Of a stretch of 64,000 nt of DNA, positions 26,885 through 35,902 are shown piece after piece. The stretch lies in contig NZ_AMRV01000003.1 in NCBI RefSeq assembly GCF_000342165.1, positions 248,001-312,000 of the forward strand. The letters are read 5' to 3'. Made by a program: the position numbers and the translations under genes. Each line of letters begins with the position of its first letter. The first letter of the stretch is position 1. This DNA is from Pacificimonas flava. GTDB lineage: Bacteria; Pseudomonadota; Alphaproteobacteria; Sphingomonadales; Sphingomonadaceae. The notes below the pieces were generated by a model, which made no database searches, was not told the origin of the DNA, and worked only from the letters and a program-made list of their open reading frames with translations.

Positions 26885-27678
26885 CCGAAGACGACCTGAT
26901 CTTTGCCGGCAGGCTTGCCGACGCGGCGGGCGCCGAAATCCGCCGCTTTTTCCGTCAGAGCTTCGATATCGATGCCAAGGGCGACGAAAGTCCGGTGACG
27001 GCCGCCGACCGCGCCGCCGAACTGGCGATGCGTGAAATCATCGACCGCGAGCGGGCGGCGGACGGCATCATCGGCGAGGAGTTCGGCACCGCGCGGGAGG
27101 GCGCGCGCCGGCAATGGGTTCTCGATCCCATCGACGGCACCGTCAGCTTCGCCGCGGGACGTCCCATTTTCGGCACGCTGATCGCGCTGCTTGAGGATGG
27201 CTGGCCCGTCCTCGGTATTATCGACCAGCCGATTGCGCGGGAACGCTGGGTGGGCCGCACCGGCCGCCCGACGATTTTCAACGGCCAGCCGGTGGAAAGC
27301 CGGCGCTGCCGAGAGCTGAAGGATGCCGTGCTCGCCACGACCAGCCCCAATCATTTTTCTAACGATGATGGTCACAAGTTCATGGCCCTGGCCGGACAGA
27401 CCGCACACCGGCGTATGGTCTATGGCGGCGACTGCTACAATTACGGCCTGCTTGCGAGCGGGCATCTCGACCTTGTCGCCGAAAGCGGACTGCAGCTTTA
27501 CGATTTCGCGGCACTGGTGCCGATCGTCGAGGGCGCGGGCGGCATGATGACCGACTGGGCGGGCGAACCGCTGCATGCGGAAAGCGGCGGCGACGTGCTG
27601 GCGCTGGGCGATCCGGCGCGGCTGGAGGATGTTCTGGCGGTGCTTGGGGATGAGTGGCATCCCGGGCACGAGCATTAA
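26881..27678 (+). CDS. hisN: inositol-monophosphatase-family histidinol phosphatase (HisN-like)
   Basis: A 265-residue Mg2+-dependent phosphatase of the IMPase superfamily. Metal ligands are in EEFGT, WVLDPIDGT and the C-terminal YDFAALVPIVEGAGG (a WDxAAG variant). Overall sequence fits the HisN subgroup, which dephosphorylates L-histidinol phosphate in histidine biosynthesis and replaces the HAD-type enzyme in many alphaproteobacteria. The start is a GTG overlapping the preceding stop (GTGA), so translation is coupled to the CoA-transferase. Inositol monophosphatase activity remains a possibility. Confidence 0.85.
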   Translation: MTEDDLIFAGRLADAAGAEIRRFFRQSFDIDAKGDESPVTAADRAAELAMREIIDRERAADGIIGEEFGTAREGARRQWVLDPIDGTVSFAAGRPIFGTLIALLEDGWPVLGIIDQPIARERWVGRTGRPTIFNGQPVESRRCRELKDAVLATTSPNHFSNDDGHKFMALAGQTAHRRMVYGGDCYNYGLLASGHLDLVAESGLQLYDFAALVPIVEGAGGMMTDWAGEPLHAESGGDVLALGDPARLEDVLAVLGDEWHPGHEH

Positions 27679-27700
27679 GCTGCGCCGTTTCTCGCCTCGC

Positions 27701-27784
27701 CGACCCTCCCCTAACCCCTCCCTTCCCAGGGAGGGGAACGCGTTTTCTCCCCTCCCTGGACAGGGAGGGGTCGGGGGAGGGTCG
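27701..27784. repeat. 84-bp intergenic inverted repeat
   Basis: Begins CGACCCTCCCC and ends GGGGGAGGGTCG, with inner arms ACCCCTCCCT and AGGGAGGGGT, and a further inner pair CCTCCCTTCCC/GGGAGGGG. It can fold into one long hairpin or two side-by-side hairpins. It lies downstream of hisN and ~140 bases upstream of rpmI. No T-tract follows, so it is a repeat element of the REP/palindromic type rather than a simple terminator, although it may end hisN transcription. Confidence 0.75.
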
Positions 27785-27926
27785 ATGCCCCCGCGCCCGC
27801 TTGCTTTTCCGCGCGTGGCCGCTAAATGCAGCGCCTTCGACGTGACCGTCCGGCCAGTGTGGGCTGCCGAGGCGGTCTTTTATCGTTCCGAGCATCTGCG
27901 ATGCGACAGACATACAGGAGACGAAA

Positions 27927-28127
27927 ATGCCCAAGCTCAAGACGAAGAGCGGCGTGAAAAAACGCTTCAAGATTACCGCCACCGGCAAGATCAAGCACGG
28001 TGTTGTCGGCAAGCGTCACCGCCTGATCTCGCACAACGCCAAGTACATCCGCACCAACCGCGGTACCAAGGTCCTTTCGGACGCGGATACCAAGACGGTA
28101 AAAAAATGGGCGCCCTACGGGCTCTAA
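27927..28127 (+). CDS. rpmI: 50S ribosomal protein L35
   Basis: Basic 66-residue ribosomal protein of the large subunit. The start [20 protein letters not shown] and the [13 protein letters not shown] region are characteristic of bL35. The ATG follows AGGAGACGAAA. It forms the usual pair with rplT, 15 bases downstream. The infC gene, which precedes rpmI in many bacteria, is not here; the upstream gene is hisN, separated by a repeat and ~140 bases that should hold the promoter. Confidence 0.98.
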   Translation: MPKLKTKSGVKKRFKITATGKIKHGVVGKRHRLISHNAKYIRTNRGTKVLSDADTKTVKKWAPYGL

Positions 28128-28142
28128 GGCGGAGATAGACAC

Positions 28143-28508
28143 ATGGCACGTATCAAACGCGGCGTAACCACGCACGCACGTCACAAGAAGGTCCTGAAGC
28201 AGGCCAAAGGCTATCAGGGTCGCCGCAAGAACACGATTCGCGTGGCGATGCAGGCGGTCGACAAGGCCGGCCAGTACGCCTACCGCGACCGCAAGCAGCG
28301 CAAGCGCAATTTCCGCGCGCTGTGGATCCAGCGCATCAACGCCTCCGTACGCGAAGAGGGCCTCACCTATGGCCGCTTCATGCACGGCCTGAAGCTGGCC
28401 GGCGTCGAGCTGGACCGCAAGGTGCTCGCCGATCTCGCCATGAACGAGGCCGCCTCGTTCAAGACGATCGTGAAGCAGGCCCAGGCCGCACTCGACAAAG
28501 CCGCCTAG
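28143..28508 (+). CDS. rplT: 50S ribosomal protein L20
   Basis: 121-residue bL20, an early assembly protein binding 23S rRNA; in E. coli it also represses its own operon. The N-terminal basic extension ([20 protein letters not shown]) and the globular part ([20 protein letters not shown]) match the family over the full length. The ribosome site GGAGA precedes the start. The last codons and stop lie in the first copy of a 13-bp tandem repeat that continues beyond the gene. Confidence 0.98.
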   Translation: MARIKRGVTTHARHKKVLKQAKGYQGRRKNTIRVAMQAVDKAGQYAYRDRKQRKRNFRALWIQRINASVREEGLTYGRFMHGLKLAGVELDRKVLADLAMNEAASFKTIVKQAQAALDKAA

Positions 28509-28536
28509 ACAAGCCGCCTAGACAAGCCGTCTAGAC
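28498..28536 (+). repeat. three tandem copies of a 13-bp unit at the rplT stop
   Basis: AAGCCGCCTAGAC occurs twice exactly and a third time as AAGCCGTCTAGAC. The first copy contains the last two alanine codons and the TAG stop of rplT; the other two are downstream and out of phase. This looks like slippage duplication of the gene's 3' end. Confidence 0.85.
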
Positions 28537-28558
28537 CCTAGGCTGAGTTTTCTTAAGA

Positions 28559-28607
28559 GGCGCGGGGAGGCCGTCCTTCGGGACCGGCTCTCCCCGCGCC
28601 TTTTTCT
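28559..28607 (+). terminator. intrinsic terminator between rplT and pheS
   Basis: Stem GGCGCGGGGAG / CTCCCCGCGCC with an inner pairing GGCC...GGACCGGC region, followed directly by TTTTTCTTT. It sits 50 bases after rplT and 20 bases before the pheS start, at the position where enterobacteria have the pheM attenuator. No open frame rich in Phe codons precedes it. Confidence 0.85.
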
Positions 28608-28627
28608 TTGACCGGACAGCACGCCCC

Positions 28628-29734
28628 ATGACCGTCACTATCGACAGCGAAACCGAACGCTGGCTCGCCCGCATCGCCGAAGCCGCCACGCCGGCGGGCG
28701 TGGAGGCGATCCGCGTCGAGGCGCTCGGCAAGTCCGGCGCCATCACGCAGCAATTGAAACAACTCGGCAAGATGAGCCCGGAAGAGCGGCAGACCGCCGG
28801 TGCCGCGCTCAATCGCATGCGCCAGACAGTTCAGGACGCGCTTGGCGAGCGAAAGGGCGCGCTGGAGGCTGCGGAACTCGATGCGAAGCTGGCGGCGGAG
28901 GCGGTCGACGTGACGCTGCCCGTCGATCATGGCCGCACCGGGACGATCCACCCCGTCAGCCAGGCTATGGACGAGCTGGCGGAAATCTTCGCGGACCTCG
29001 GCTTCAAGGTCGCGACCGGTCCGGAGATCGAAGACGACTGGCACAATTTCACCGCCCTCAACATCCCCGCGCATCATCCGGCGCGTGCCATGCACGACAC
29101 CTTCTACTTCCCGAAGGTGGAGGGAGACCCCGGATCGGAGGCCGGCGCAGGCGCGCCGAAGCTGCTGCGCACGCACACCAGCCCGGTGCAGATCCGCACC
29201 ATGACGACGGAGGCGCCGCCCATCCGCATTATCGCGCCGGGCCGCGTCTACCGCTCCGATTCCGACGCCACGCACACACCGATGTTCCACCAGGTCGAGG
29301 GCCTGGTGATCGACAAGGGCATCACCATGGGCCATCTGAAATGGACGCTGGAGACGTTCGTGAAGGCCTATTTCGAAACGGACGATGTCGCGCTGCGCTT
29401 CCGTCCCAGCTATTTCCCCTTCACCGAACCCTCAGCGGAGGTGGATGTGCGCTGCGCATGGGAGAACGGACAGCTCGTCATCCGTTCGGACGGCGACGAC
29501 TGGCTGGAAATTCTTGGCTCGGGCATGGTCAATCGCCGCGTCATCGAAATGTGCGGCCTCGATGCGGACGAGTGGCAGGGCTTCGCCTTCGGCGCCGGCA
29601 TCGACCGCCTGGCCATGCTGAAATACGGCATGACCGACCTGCGCCCCTTCTTTGAGGGCGATGGGCGGTGGAGCGCGCATTACGGCTTCTCGCCCTTCTC
29701 TGTCCCAACACTGTCCGGCGGAGTCGGCGCATGA
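28628..29734 (+). CDS. pheS: phenylalanyl-tRNA synthetase alpha subunit
   Basis: Catalytic subunit of the (alpha-beta)2 class II synthetase that charges tRNA-Phe. The 368-residue protein has an N-terminal coiled-coil arm (residues ~1-90) and the class II core: [14 protein letters not shown] (motif 1 region), [22 protein letters not shown] (motif 2, first 20 shown by [20 protein letters not shown]) and [17 protein letters not shown] (motif 3). The stop overlaps the pheT ATG by four bases. Expression may be separated from rplT by the terminator just upstream. Confidence 0.98.
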   Translation: MTVTIDSETERWLARIAEAATPAGVEAIRVEALGKSGAITQQLKQLGKMSPEERQTAGAALNRMRQTVQDALGERKGALEAAELDAKLAAEAVDVTLPVDHGRTGTIHPVSQAMDELAEIFADLGFKVATGPEIEDDWHNFTALNIPAHHPARAMHDTFYFPKVEGDPGSEAGAGAPKLLRTHTSPVQIRTMTTEAPPIRIIAPGRVYRSDSDATHTPMFHQVEGLVIDKGITMGHLKWTLETFVKAYFETDDVALRFRPSYFPFTEPSAEVDVRCAWENGQLVIRSDGDDWLEILGSGMVNRRVIEMCGLDADEWQGFAFGAGIDRLAMLKYGMTDLRPFFEGDGRWSAHYGFSPFSVPTLSGGVGA

Positions 29735-32103
29735 AATTCACCCTGTCCTGGCTGAAAGATCATCTCGACACCGATGCGCCGCTGGACCGGATCGTCGAGA
29801 TGCTGACCGCGATCGGCCTGGAGGTCGAGGGCGTCCACAACCCCGCCGACACGCTGGCCCCGTTCCGCATTGCCGAGGTGCTGACGGCGGAGCCGCACCC
29901 CGACGCCGACAAGCTGCGCGTCCTCAGCGTCGACACCGGCAGCGGCGCGCCCATGCAGGTCGTCTGCGGCGCGCCCAATGCGCGGGCCGGCATGAAGGGC
30001 GTGTTCGCGGCGGAGGGCAGCTATGTTCCCGGCACCGGCATCACGCTGAAACCGACGAAGATCCGCGGCGTCGCCTCCAACGGCATGATGGTGTCGGAAC
30101 GCGAGCTGGAACTGTCGGAGGATCATGACGGCATCATCGACCTGGACGCGGGCGCGCCGGTCGGCGAGGCCTATGCCGCGTGGGCGGGCCTCGACGATCC
30201 CGTCATCGAGGTCGGCATTACCCCGAACCGGCAGGACTGCCTTAGCGTTCACGGCATCGCGCGCGACCTGGCCGCCGCCGGCCTCGGCACGCTGAAGGCG
30301 GGCACGGTCGAGATGCAGGACGGCAGCTTCCCCTGCCCGGTCGACATTCGCACGGAGGACGAGGAGGGCTGCCCGGCCTTTTTCGGCCGCGTCATGCGCA
30401 GCGTCACCAACGGCCCCTCGCCCGCCTGGATGCAGCGGCGTCTGCGCGCCATCGGCCTGCGCCCGATTTCGGCGCTGGTCGACATCACGAACTACATCAC
30501 CTTCGACCGGGGCCGGCCGCTGCACGTCTACGACCTCGCAAAGCTTGAGGGCGGCCTGACCGCACGCAAGGCGCGGGCGGGCGAAAGCGTCGAGGCGCTG
30601 AACGGCAAGACCTACGCGCTGGAACCCTTCATGACCGTGATCGCCGACGACGCGCGCGTCCACGACATTGGCGGCATTATGGGCGGCGAGGACTCCTCGG
30701 TCACGGAAACGACGACCGACATCCTGATCGAATGCGCCTATTTCGATCCCGTCTCCATCGCGAAGACCGGCCGCGCGCTCAATTTGAACTCCGATGCCCG
30801 CGCCCGGTTCGAGCGCGGCGTCGATCCCGGCTTCCTGCATGGCGGCATGGCGCTCGCGACGCAGATGATCGGCGAGATCTGCGGCGGCGAGGCATCCCGC
30901 GTCGTCCATGCCGGCCACGCGCCGGAAGACCGCCGCCTGGTGTCCTACGATCCCGCCCTCTGCGCGTCGCTCTCCGGCGTCGACATTCCGGCGGCGGAGC
31001 AGGCCCGTATCCTCTCCCGCCTCGGCTTCGAGGTTGAAGAAGCCGCGACATGGCAGGTGGCGGTGCCGACATGGCGCCGCGACGTGGACGGCGCGCCCGA
31101 TCTGGTCGAGGAGGTCGTGCGCATCCACGGCTTCGACAAGATCCCCTCAACCCCGCTGCCACGCGCGGAGGGCGTCGCCCGCCCGACCGCCACCCCGGCG
31201 CAGATGACCGAACGGCGCGTGCGGCGCGCCATGGCCGCGCGCGGCCTCGACGAGGTCATCACCTATGCCTTCATCAGCGATGCGGAGGCGGCGCCCTTCG
31301 GCGGGGCGGCGCACAGGCTGGACAATCCGATTTCCAGCGACCTCGTCGCGATGAAGCCGTCGGCGCTGCCCAGCCTGCTGTCGGCGGCGCAGCGCAATCT
31401 GGACCGGGGCGCGGGCTCCGCCCGGCTGTTCGAGATCGCGCGCCGCTATCTGGCGGACGGCGAGCGGCCCGTTCTGGGCTTTGTCCTCGCCGGACTCGCC
31501 TCGGAAAAGGATTGGCGCCGGGGCGGCGAGCGTGGCTTTGACCTGTTCGATGCCAAGGCGGAAATCATGGCCGCGCTGGACGCCGCAGGCGCGCCGATCG
31601 ACAAGGTGCAGGTGCAGCGCACGGAAACCGAATGGTATCATCCCGGCCGGTCGGCGCGCGTCATGCTCGGCCCCAAAACCTGCCTTGCCGAATTTGGGGA
31701 ACTGCACCCCCGCGTCGCGGCGGCGCTGGGCCTCTCCGGCCGCGTGGGCGCAGGCGAACTGTTCCTGGATGCGCTGCCGCCGTCCAAGGCGAAGCGCAGC
31801 CGTCCGGCGTTTACACCGCCGCCGCTTCAGGCCGTGACGCGCGATTTCGCCTTTCTGGTGGACCCGGATACCGTGACGGCGAACCTTGTCCGCGCCTGCG
31901 CCGGGGCGGACAAGAAGGCGATCACCGGCGCGCGCCTGTTCGACTATTTCAGCGGCAAGGGCGTGCCGGAGGGCAAGGTATCCGTCGCCGTCCGCGTCAC
32001 CATGCAGCCGGCGGAGAAAAGCTTTACGGACGAGGAGATCGCCGCGCTTGGCGAAAAGGTGGTGGCGGCCGCAGAGAAGGCGGTGGACGCTCAGCTACGC
32101 TGA
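29731..32103 (+). CDS. pheT: phenylalanyl-tRNA synthetase beta subunit
   Basis: 790-residue tRNA-binding and editing subunit. Domains in order: EMAP/OB tRNA-binding domain (residues ~40-150, [15 protein letters not shown]), B3/B4 editing domain (~210-390, [20 protein letters not shown]), B5 domain (~400-470), a catalytic-like core, and a C-terminal FDX-ACB anticodon-binding domain (ending near residue 790, [15 protein letters not shown]-type). The start at 29731 overlaps the pheS stop (ATGA). Full length matches alphaproteobacterial PheT. Confidence 0.97.
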   Translation: MKFTLSWLKDHLDTDAPLDRIVEMLTAIGLEVEGVHNPADTLAPFRIAEVLTAEPHPDADKLRVLSVDTGSGAPMQVVCGAPNARAGMKGVFAAEGSYVPGTGITLKPTKIRGVASNGMMVSERELELSEDHDGIIDLDAGAPVGEAYAAWAGLDDPVIEVGITPNRQDCLSVHGIARDLAAAGLGTLKAGTVEMQDGSFPCPVDIRTEDEEGCPAFFGRVMRSVTNGPSPAWMQRRLRAIGLRPISALVDITNYITFDRGRPLHVYDLAKLEGGLTARKARAGESVEALNGKTYALEPFMTVIADDARVHDIGGIMGGEDSSVTETTTDILIECAYFDPVSIAKTGRALNLNSDARARFERGVDPGFLHGGMALATQMIGEICGGEASRVVHAGHAPEDRRLVSYDPALCASLSGVDIPAAEQARILSRLGFEVEEAATWQVAVPTWRRDVDGAPDLVEEVVRIHGFDKIPSTPLPRAEGVARPTATPAQMTERRVRRAMAARGLDEVITYAFISDAEAAPFGGAAHRLDNPISSDLVAMKPSALPSLLSAAQRNLDRGAGSARLFEIARRYLADGERPVLGFVLAGLASEKDWRRGGERGFDLFDAKAEIMAALDAAGAPIDKVQVQRTETEWYHPGRSARVMLGPKTCLAEFGELHPRVAAALGLSGRVGAGELFLDALPPSKAKRSRPAFTPPPLQAVTRDFAFLVDPDTVTANLVRACAGADKKAITGARLFDYFSGKGVPEGKVSVAVRVTMQPAEKSFTDEEIAALGEKVVAAAEKAVDAQLR

Positions 32104-32121
32104 CGCTTTCCACCGAAAGCC

Positions 32122-32217
32122 GTCATCCCGGCGAAGGCCGGGACCCACTCCAATAAGGCCCCGCCTCGTCGCTTGGTGCAGAACAATGGCGTGGGTCCCG
32201 GCTTTCGCCGGGATGAC
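32122..32217. repeat. 96-bp REP-like inverted repeat
   Basis: Left arm GTCATCCCGGCGAAGGCCGG and right arm CCGGCTTTCGCCGGGATGAC are near-perfect reverse complements, extended inward by GACCCA/TGGGTC. This GTCATcCCGGCGAAGGCCGGGAyCC element is a very common intergenic repeat in alphaproteobacteria. It occupies the gap between pheT and the PLP-enzyme gene. A single half-copy lies at 34333-34358. Confidence 0.85.
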
Positions 32218-32284
32218 GCTGGGGAGCGAACGAGCATCCCCGCCCCCGCTTCTGTCGGCCGGCGCCTTCTGCTAGGCACCGGTC

Positions 32285-33604
32285 ATGACAGACATCAAAG
32301 ACGACAAGCTGGACGAGGGCCGCCCCTCCCGCCAGCCGACTCCGCCGCAGGTCACCCAGATCGGTGACCACGTCATGCATCCTTCGACCCTGATGATGGG
32401 CTATGGCTATGAGCCGCGCCTGTCGGAGGGGGCGCTGAAGCCGCCGATCTTCCTGACCTCCACCTACGCCTTCGAAAGCGCGGCGGACGGCAAGCGGTTC
32501 TTCGAGGGGATCACCGGCAAGCGCCCGGGCGGGTCCGAGGGCCTCGTCTATGGCCGCTTCAACGGTCCGAACCAGGAAATCCTGGAGGACCGGCTGGCAC
32601 AATGGGAACGTGCGGAAGAGGCGCTGAGCTTCTCCTCCGGCATGTCGGCCATTGGCACGGCGCTGATGGCGCACGTTCAGCCGGGCGATGTCATCGTCCA
32701 TTCCGCACCACTCTATGCCGCGACGGAAAAGATGATCGACGCCGTGTTCGGCAAGTTCGGCGTGAAGTGGGTCGACTTTCCGGCGCATGCTTCCCCCGCA
32801 GAAATCGAGGAGACCATCGAGCGGGCGAAGGGTCTTGGCCGCGTTTCGGTGATCTATCTGGAAAGCCCGGCAAATCCCACGAACGACCTTGTCGATATCG
32901 AGGCTGTGTCGGCCCTCCGCGACCGGATGTTCGCGGATGCGGAGCACCGCCCCGTCATCATGTGCGACAACACCTTCCTCGGCCCCTGTTTTCAGGCGCC
33001 GACGCAGAACGGCGCGGACATGTCGGTTTATTCGCTGACGAAATATGTCGGCGGCCATTCCGATCTGGTGGCCGGCGCGGTGGTGGGTACGCGCGACGCG
33101 CTGGCGCCCATTCTGGCGCTGCGCAACACGCTCGGCACCATCACCGATCCGAACACCGCCTGGATGCTGCTGCGGTCGCTGGAAACGGTACAGCTGCGCA
33201 TGGAGAAGGCGGAATCGAACGCCCGCGCCGTCGCCACCTTCCTGAAGGATCATCCAAAGGTGGAGCGCGTGTCCTGGCTCGGCTTCCTCGACCCCTCCTC
33301 CAGCCAGGGCGAAATCTTCAAGCGGCATTGTTCGGGCGCAGGCTCCACCTTCTCCGTCATCGTTAAGGGCGGCGAGCCCGAAGCGTTCCGCCTGCTCGAC
33401 AACCTCAAGACCGTGAAGCTGGCGGTCAGCCTGGGCGGCACCGAGTCGCTCGCCAGCCACCCGGCCGCCATGACGCACCTCAGCGTGCCGGAGGCGCGGC
33501 GGGCGGAGCTGGGGATCGGCGACAATCTCGTACGCGTCTCCATCGGCGTCGAGCATGAGGACGATCTCGTCGCCGACTTCGAGCAGGCGCTGAAGGCCGT
33601 CTGA
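32285..33604 (+). CDS. cystathionine gamma-synthase family PLP enzyme
   Basis: Fold-type I Cys/Met-metabolism PLP enzyme of 439 residues, about 40 longer at the N-terminus than MetB. The PLP-binding lysine is in SLTKYVGGHSD, the PLP-phosphate region in SFSSGMSAIGT, and YLESPANPTNDLVDI precedes the Asp in MCDNTFLGP. The subgroup is annotated as cystathionine gamma-synthase-like with unsettled specificity; O-succinyl/acetyl-homoserine sulfhydrylase or methionine gamma-lyase activity is possible. It is followed after five bases by a HAD hydrolase gene, so the two are likely co-transcribed. Confidence 0.88.
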   Translation: MTDIKDDKLDEGRPSRQPTPPQVTQIGDHVMHPSTLMMGYGYEPRLSEGALKPPIFLTSTYAFESAADGKRFFEGITGKRPGGSEGLVYGRFNGPNQEILEDRLAQWERAEEALSFSSGMSAIGTALMAHVQPGDVIVHSAPLYAATEKMIDAVFGKFGVKWVDFPAHASPAEIEETIERAKGLGRVSVIYLESPANPTNDLVDIEAVSALRDRMFADAEHRPVIMCDNTFLGPCFQAPTQNGADMSVYSLTKYVGGHSDLVAGAVVGTRDALAPILALRNTLGTITDPNTAWMLLRSLETVQLRMEKAESNARAVATFLKDHPKVERVSWLGFLDPSSSQGEIFKRHCSGAGSTFSVIVKGGEPEAFRLLDNLKTVKLAVSLGGTESLASHPAAMTHLSVPEARRAELGIGDNLVRVSIGVEHEDDLVADFEQALKAV

Positions 33605-33609
33605 CGCAG

Positions 33610-34314
33610 GTGAACCCGGACGACAGGCGCGGCGGGACAGGGCCGGCGCACCGGCTGAGCATCTTCGACATGGACCGCACCATCACGCGGAGCGGCACCT
33701 ATGCGAAGTGGCTGCGGCACTGGATGCGGGCGGCCGCCCCGGCGCGGGCGGCGCTTGTCCCGCTGACCGCCGTCACGGGGGCGGGCTTTCTTGTCGGCCT
33801 GTACGGCCGGGGACGGCTAAAGCAGCTTAACCATCGGCTTTTGATGGGCGGCCGCGTGGGTGCTGCGGATGTGGAGCGAGAAGCGGAGCGGTTCGCCGCA
33901 ATTCTCGACGCCGATCAGGTCTATTCCGACGCGCGCCGCAGAATCGCCGCCGAACATGCAGAGGGCCGGCGGGTAATCTGGGCGACGGCGAGCTACGACT
34001 TCTATGTCCGGCCGCTCGCGACCCGTCTGGGCGTGGACGAAATTGTCGCGACGGCGGCACAGCGTGCGCCCGGCTGCGTTCTTGCCCGTCTTGACGGTGA
34101 GAATTGCTACGGCGCGGCGAAGCTGCGCAAGATCGAGGCGTATCTGGCCGCGCAAGGGATCGACCGGACGCAGGCCCATATTCGCTTCTTCTCCGACCAC
34201 CATTCCGACGAACCCGTTTTCGCCTGGGCGGACGAGGCCTATGCCGTCAATCCGAAGCCGCCCATGCGGGCGCTGGCGGCAAAACGGGACTGGCCGATTC
34301 TCGTCTGGGATTGA
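33610..34314 (+). CDS. HAD-IB family phosphatase
   Basis: A 234-residue haloacid-dehalogenase superfamily hydrolase, subfamily IB (SerB/phosphatidylglycerophosphatase-C type). Motif I is FDMDRTIT (nucleophile Asp), motif II is WATAS, and motif III/IV is SDHHSDEPVF. The alpha-helical cap between motifs I and II contains a hydrophobic stretch (LVPLTAVTGAGFLVGLYG), suggesting membrane association. The start is a GTG five bases after the previous stop; the next ATG would remove the nucleophile. Substrate unknown. Confidence 0.85.
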   Translation: MNPDDRRGGTGPAHRLSIFDMDRTITRSGTYAKWLRHWMRAAAPARAALVPLTAVTGAGFLVGLYGRGRLKQLNHRLLMGGRVGAADVEREAERFAAILDADQVYSDARRRIAAEHAEGRRVIWATASYDFYVRPLATRLGVDEIVATAAQRAPGCVLARLDGENCYGAAKLRKIEAYLAAQGIDRTQAHIRFFSDHHSDEPVFAWADEAYAVNPKPPMRALAAKRDWPILVWD

Positions 34315-34332
34315 ACGCCCCCCAAGCGCAGC

Positions 34333-34358
34333 CGTCATGCCGGCCTTCGCCGGGATAC
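34333..34358. repeat. half copy of the REP-like element
   Basis: GTCATGCCGGCCTTCGCCGG plus six bases matches one arm of the inverted repeat at 32122-32217 with one or two changes, without a partner arm. It lies in the 64-base gap between the HAD hydrolase and HtrA-type protease genes, which converge. Confidence 0.7.
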
Positions 34359-34378
34359 CCTCTAGTAGCCGCGCGGCG

Positions 34379-35857
34379 TCACGACCGGCAGCGGAAGAAG
34401 TTCGGCGCGCGGAAATAGCAGGCGGCCTGCTGGCCGCCGCGGGTGAAGACGATCTCCGCTTCTGCGGACGCCGAGCCCATCACGGTTTCCAGTTCGCGAA
34501 CCGTTTCCACCGTCTCTCCATTCACCGAATCGATGATGTCGCCGGTGCGCACGAAATTGACGCGCGCGGCCGGGGCACCGCGGGTGATGCCGGTGACGAT
34601 GACACCCGATTCCGGAACGCCGCTGCCGAGTTCCGACGCCAGGCGTGGGCTGAGGTTCGCAACCTGCACGCCGGTCAGGATATGTTCGCCGGACAGCAGC
34701 GTCTCGTTGCGCTTCGGCGTTTCCGGCGGTTCGATGAGTTCGATGGTGGTCTGGCGCCGCTCACCGCCGCGCAGATAGGTCAGGGTCAGTTCGCTGCCGA
34801 GGGGCTGACTGCCGGTCAGATAACGCAGCATCGCAGGATCGCCGACCGCTTCACCGTTCACCGCCGTGACGATGTCGCCGGATCGCAGGCCGGCATCGGC
34901 CGCCGGACCGCTCTCCGACACGCTGCGGATCAGCGCACCGGATGGCCGGTCGAGCCCCATGGAACTGGCAATCTCCCGCGTGACGGTCTGCGCCTCCGCC
35001 CCGAACCACGGACGCATCACGCGGCCCGATGCCGCGCCCGCAAGGAACTGGCGTACGGAGTTCACCGGAATGGCGAAGCCGATGCCGTTCGATCCGCCGG
35101 ACCGCGAATAGATCGCGGTGTTGACGCCCACCAGCGTCCCGTCCAGCCCGATCAGCGCGCCGCCGGAATTGCCCGGATTGATCGCCGCGTCGGTCTGCAG
35201 AAAGAACTGATAGTCGCTGATGCCGACCCCGGCGCGGGCGACGGCGGACACGATGCCGTTGGTCACCGTCTGGCCGACGCCGAAGGGATTGCCGATGGCA
35301 ACGACGATATCGCCGACCTCCACGCTATCGCTGTCGCCCAGATCGACCGTCGGCAGCGCTTCGCCGCCCGTGTCGACGCGCAGCAGCGCCAAGTCCATCT
35401 GCGGGTCGGTGAAGACGATCTCCGCGGAAAATTCGCGCCGGTCCGATAGCGACACGAGGATCTGCTCCGCGCCCTCAACGACATGATTGTTGGTGACGAT
35501 CAGGCCGTCCGCGCCGACGATCACGCCGGAACCGAGCGACTGCTCGACTCGCGGCGGCCGGTTCATGCGGCCGAAGAACTGGTCGAAAAATGTGCTGGCG
35601 CGCTGCTGCGCGCGGCGCGCGGAATAGACGTTGACGACAGCCGGGGCGACATCCTTCACCAGCGGCGCATAGGAGAGCAGCACCTCCTCACGGCTTCCCG
35701 GCACCTCCCGCTGCGCCGCCGGACTGACGGACCGCTGCGCGGCGATGCCCTCGGCCTGCTGCGCTGCCGCTGGCGGGCACCAGGCGCGAATTCCGAAGGC
35801 GAGCGCCGCGCCGAGCGCGAGGCCGACGATGACGAGCAGAAGGGTCTTCTTGGTCAT
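34379..35857 (-). CDS. DegP/HtrA-type periplasmic serine protease
   Basis: 492-residue envelope protease/chaperone. Residues 1-33 form an N-terminal signal or membrane anchor (TLLLVIVGLALGAALAFGI). The trypsin-like domain carries TNNHVVEGAE (His), DLALLRVD (Asp) and GNSGGALIGLDG (Ser). Two PDZ domains follow (about residues 280-370 and 390-480). The N-terminal TM makes it resemble DegS or DegQ-type proteins, but two PDZ domains point to DegP/MucD. The ATG follows GGGAGC. Unusual is a Cys pair near the C-terminus (ACYFRAPNFFRCRS). Confidence 0.93.
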   Translation of the reverse strand: MTKKTLLLVIVGLALGAALAFGIRAWCPPAAAQQAEGIAAQRSVSPAAQREVPGSREEVLLSYAPLVKDVAPAVVNVYSARRAQQRASTFFDQFFGRMNRPPRVEQSLGSGVIVGADGLIVTNNHVVEGAEQILVSLSDRREFSAEIVFTDPQMDLALLRVDTGGEALPTVDLGDSDSVEVGDIVVAIGNPFGVGQTVTNGIVSAVARAGVGISDYQFFLQTDAAINPGNSGGALIGLDGTLVGVNTAIYSRSGGSNGIGFAIPVNSVRQFLAGAASGRVMRPWFGAEAQTVTREIASSMGLDRPSGALIRSVSESGPAADAGLRSGDIVTAVNGEAVGDPAMLRYLTGSQPLGSELTLTYLRGGERRQTTIELIEPPETPKRNETLLSGEHILTGVQVANLSPRLASELGSGVPESGVIVTGITRGAPAARVNFVRTGDIIDSVNGETVETVRELETVMGSASAEAEIVFTRGGQQAACYFRAPNFFRCRS

Positions 35858-35902
35858 ATCGCTCCCGCATATAGGTGTCCCGAACGCCGGGACCAGAGAG
35901 GG

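Noticed and set aside
28509-28558. pheM-like leader peptide
   Set aside because: No ATG/GTG-started frame with clustered Phe codons precedes the terminator.
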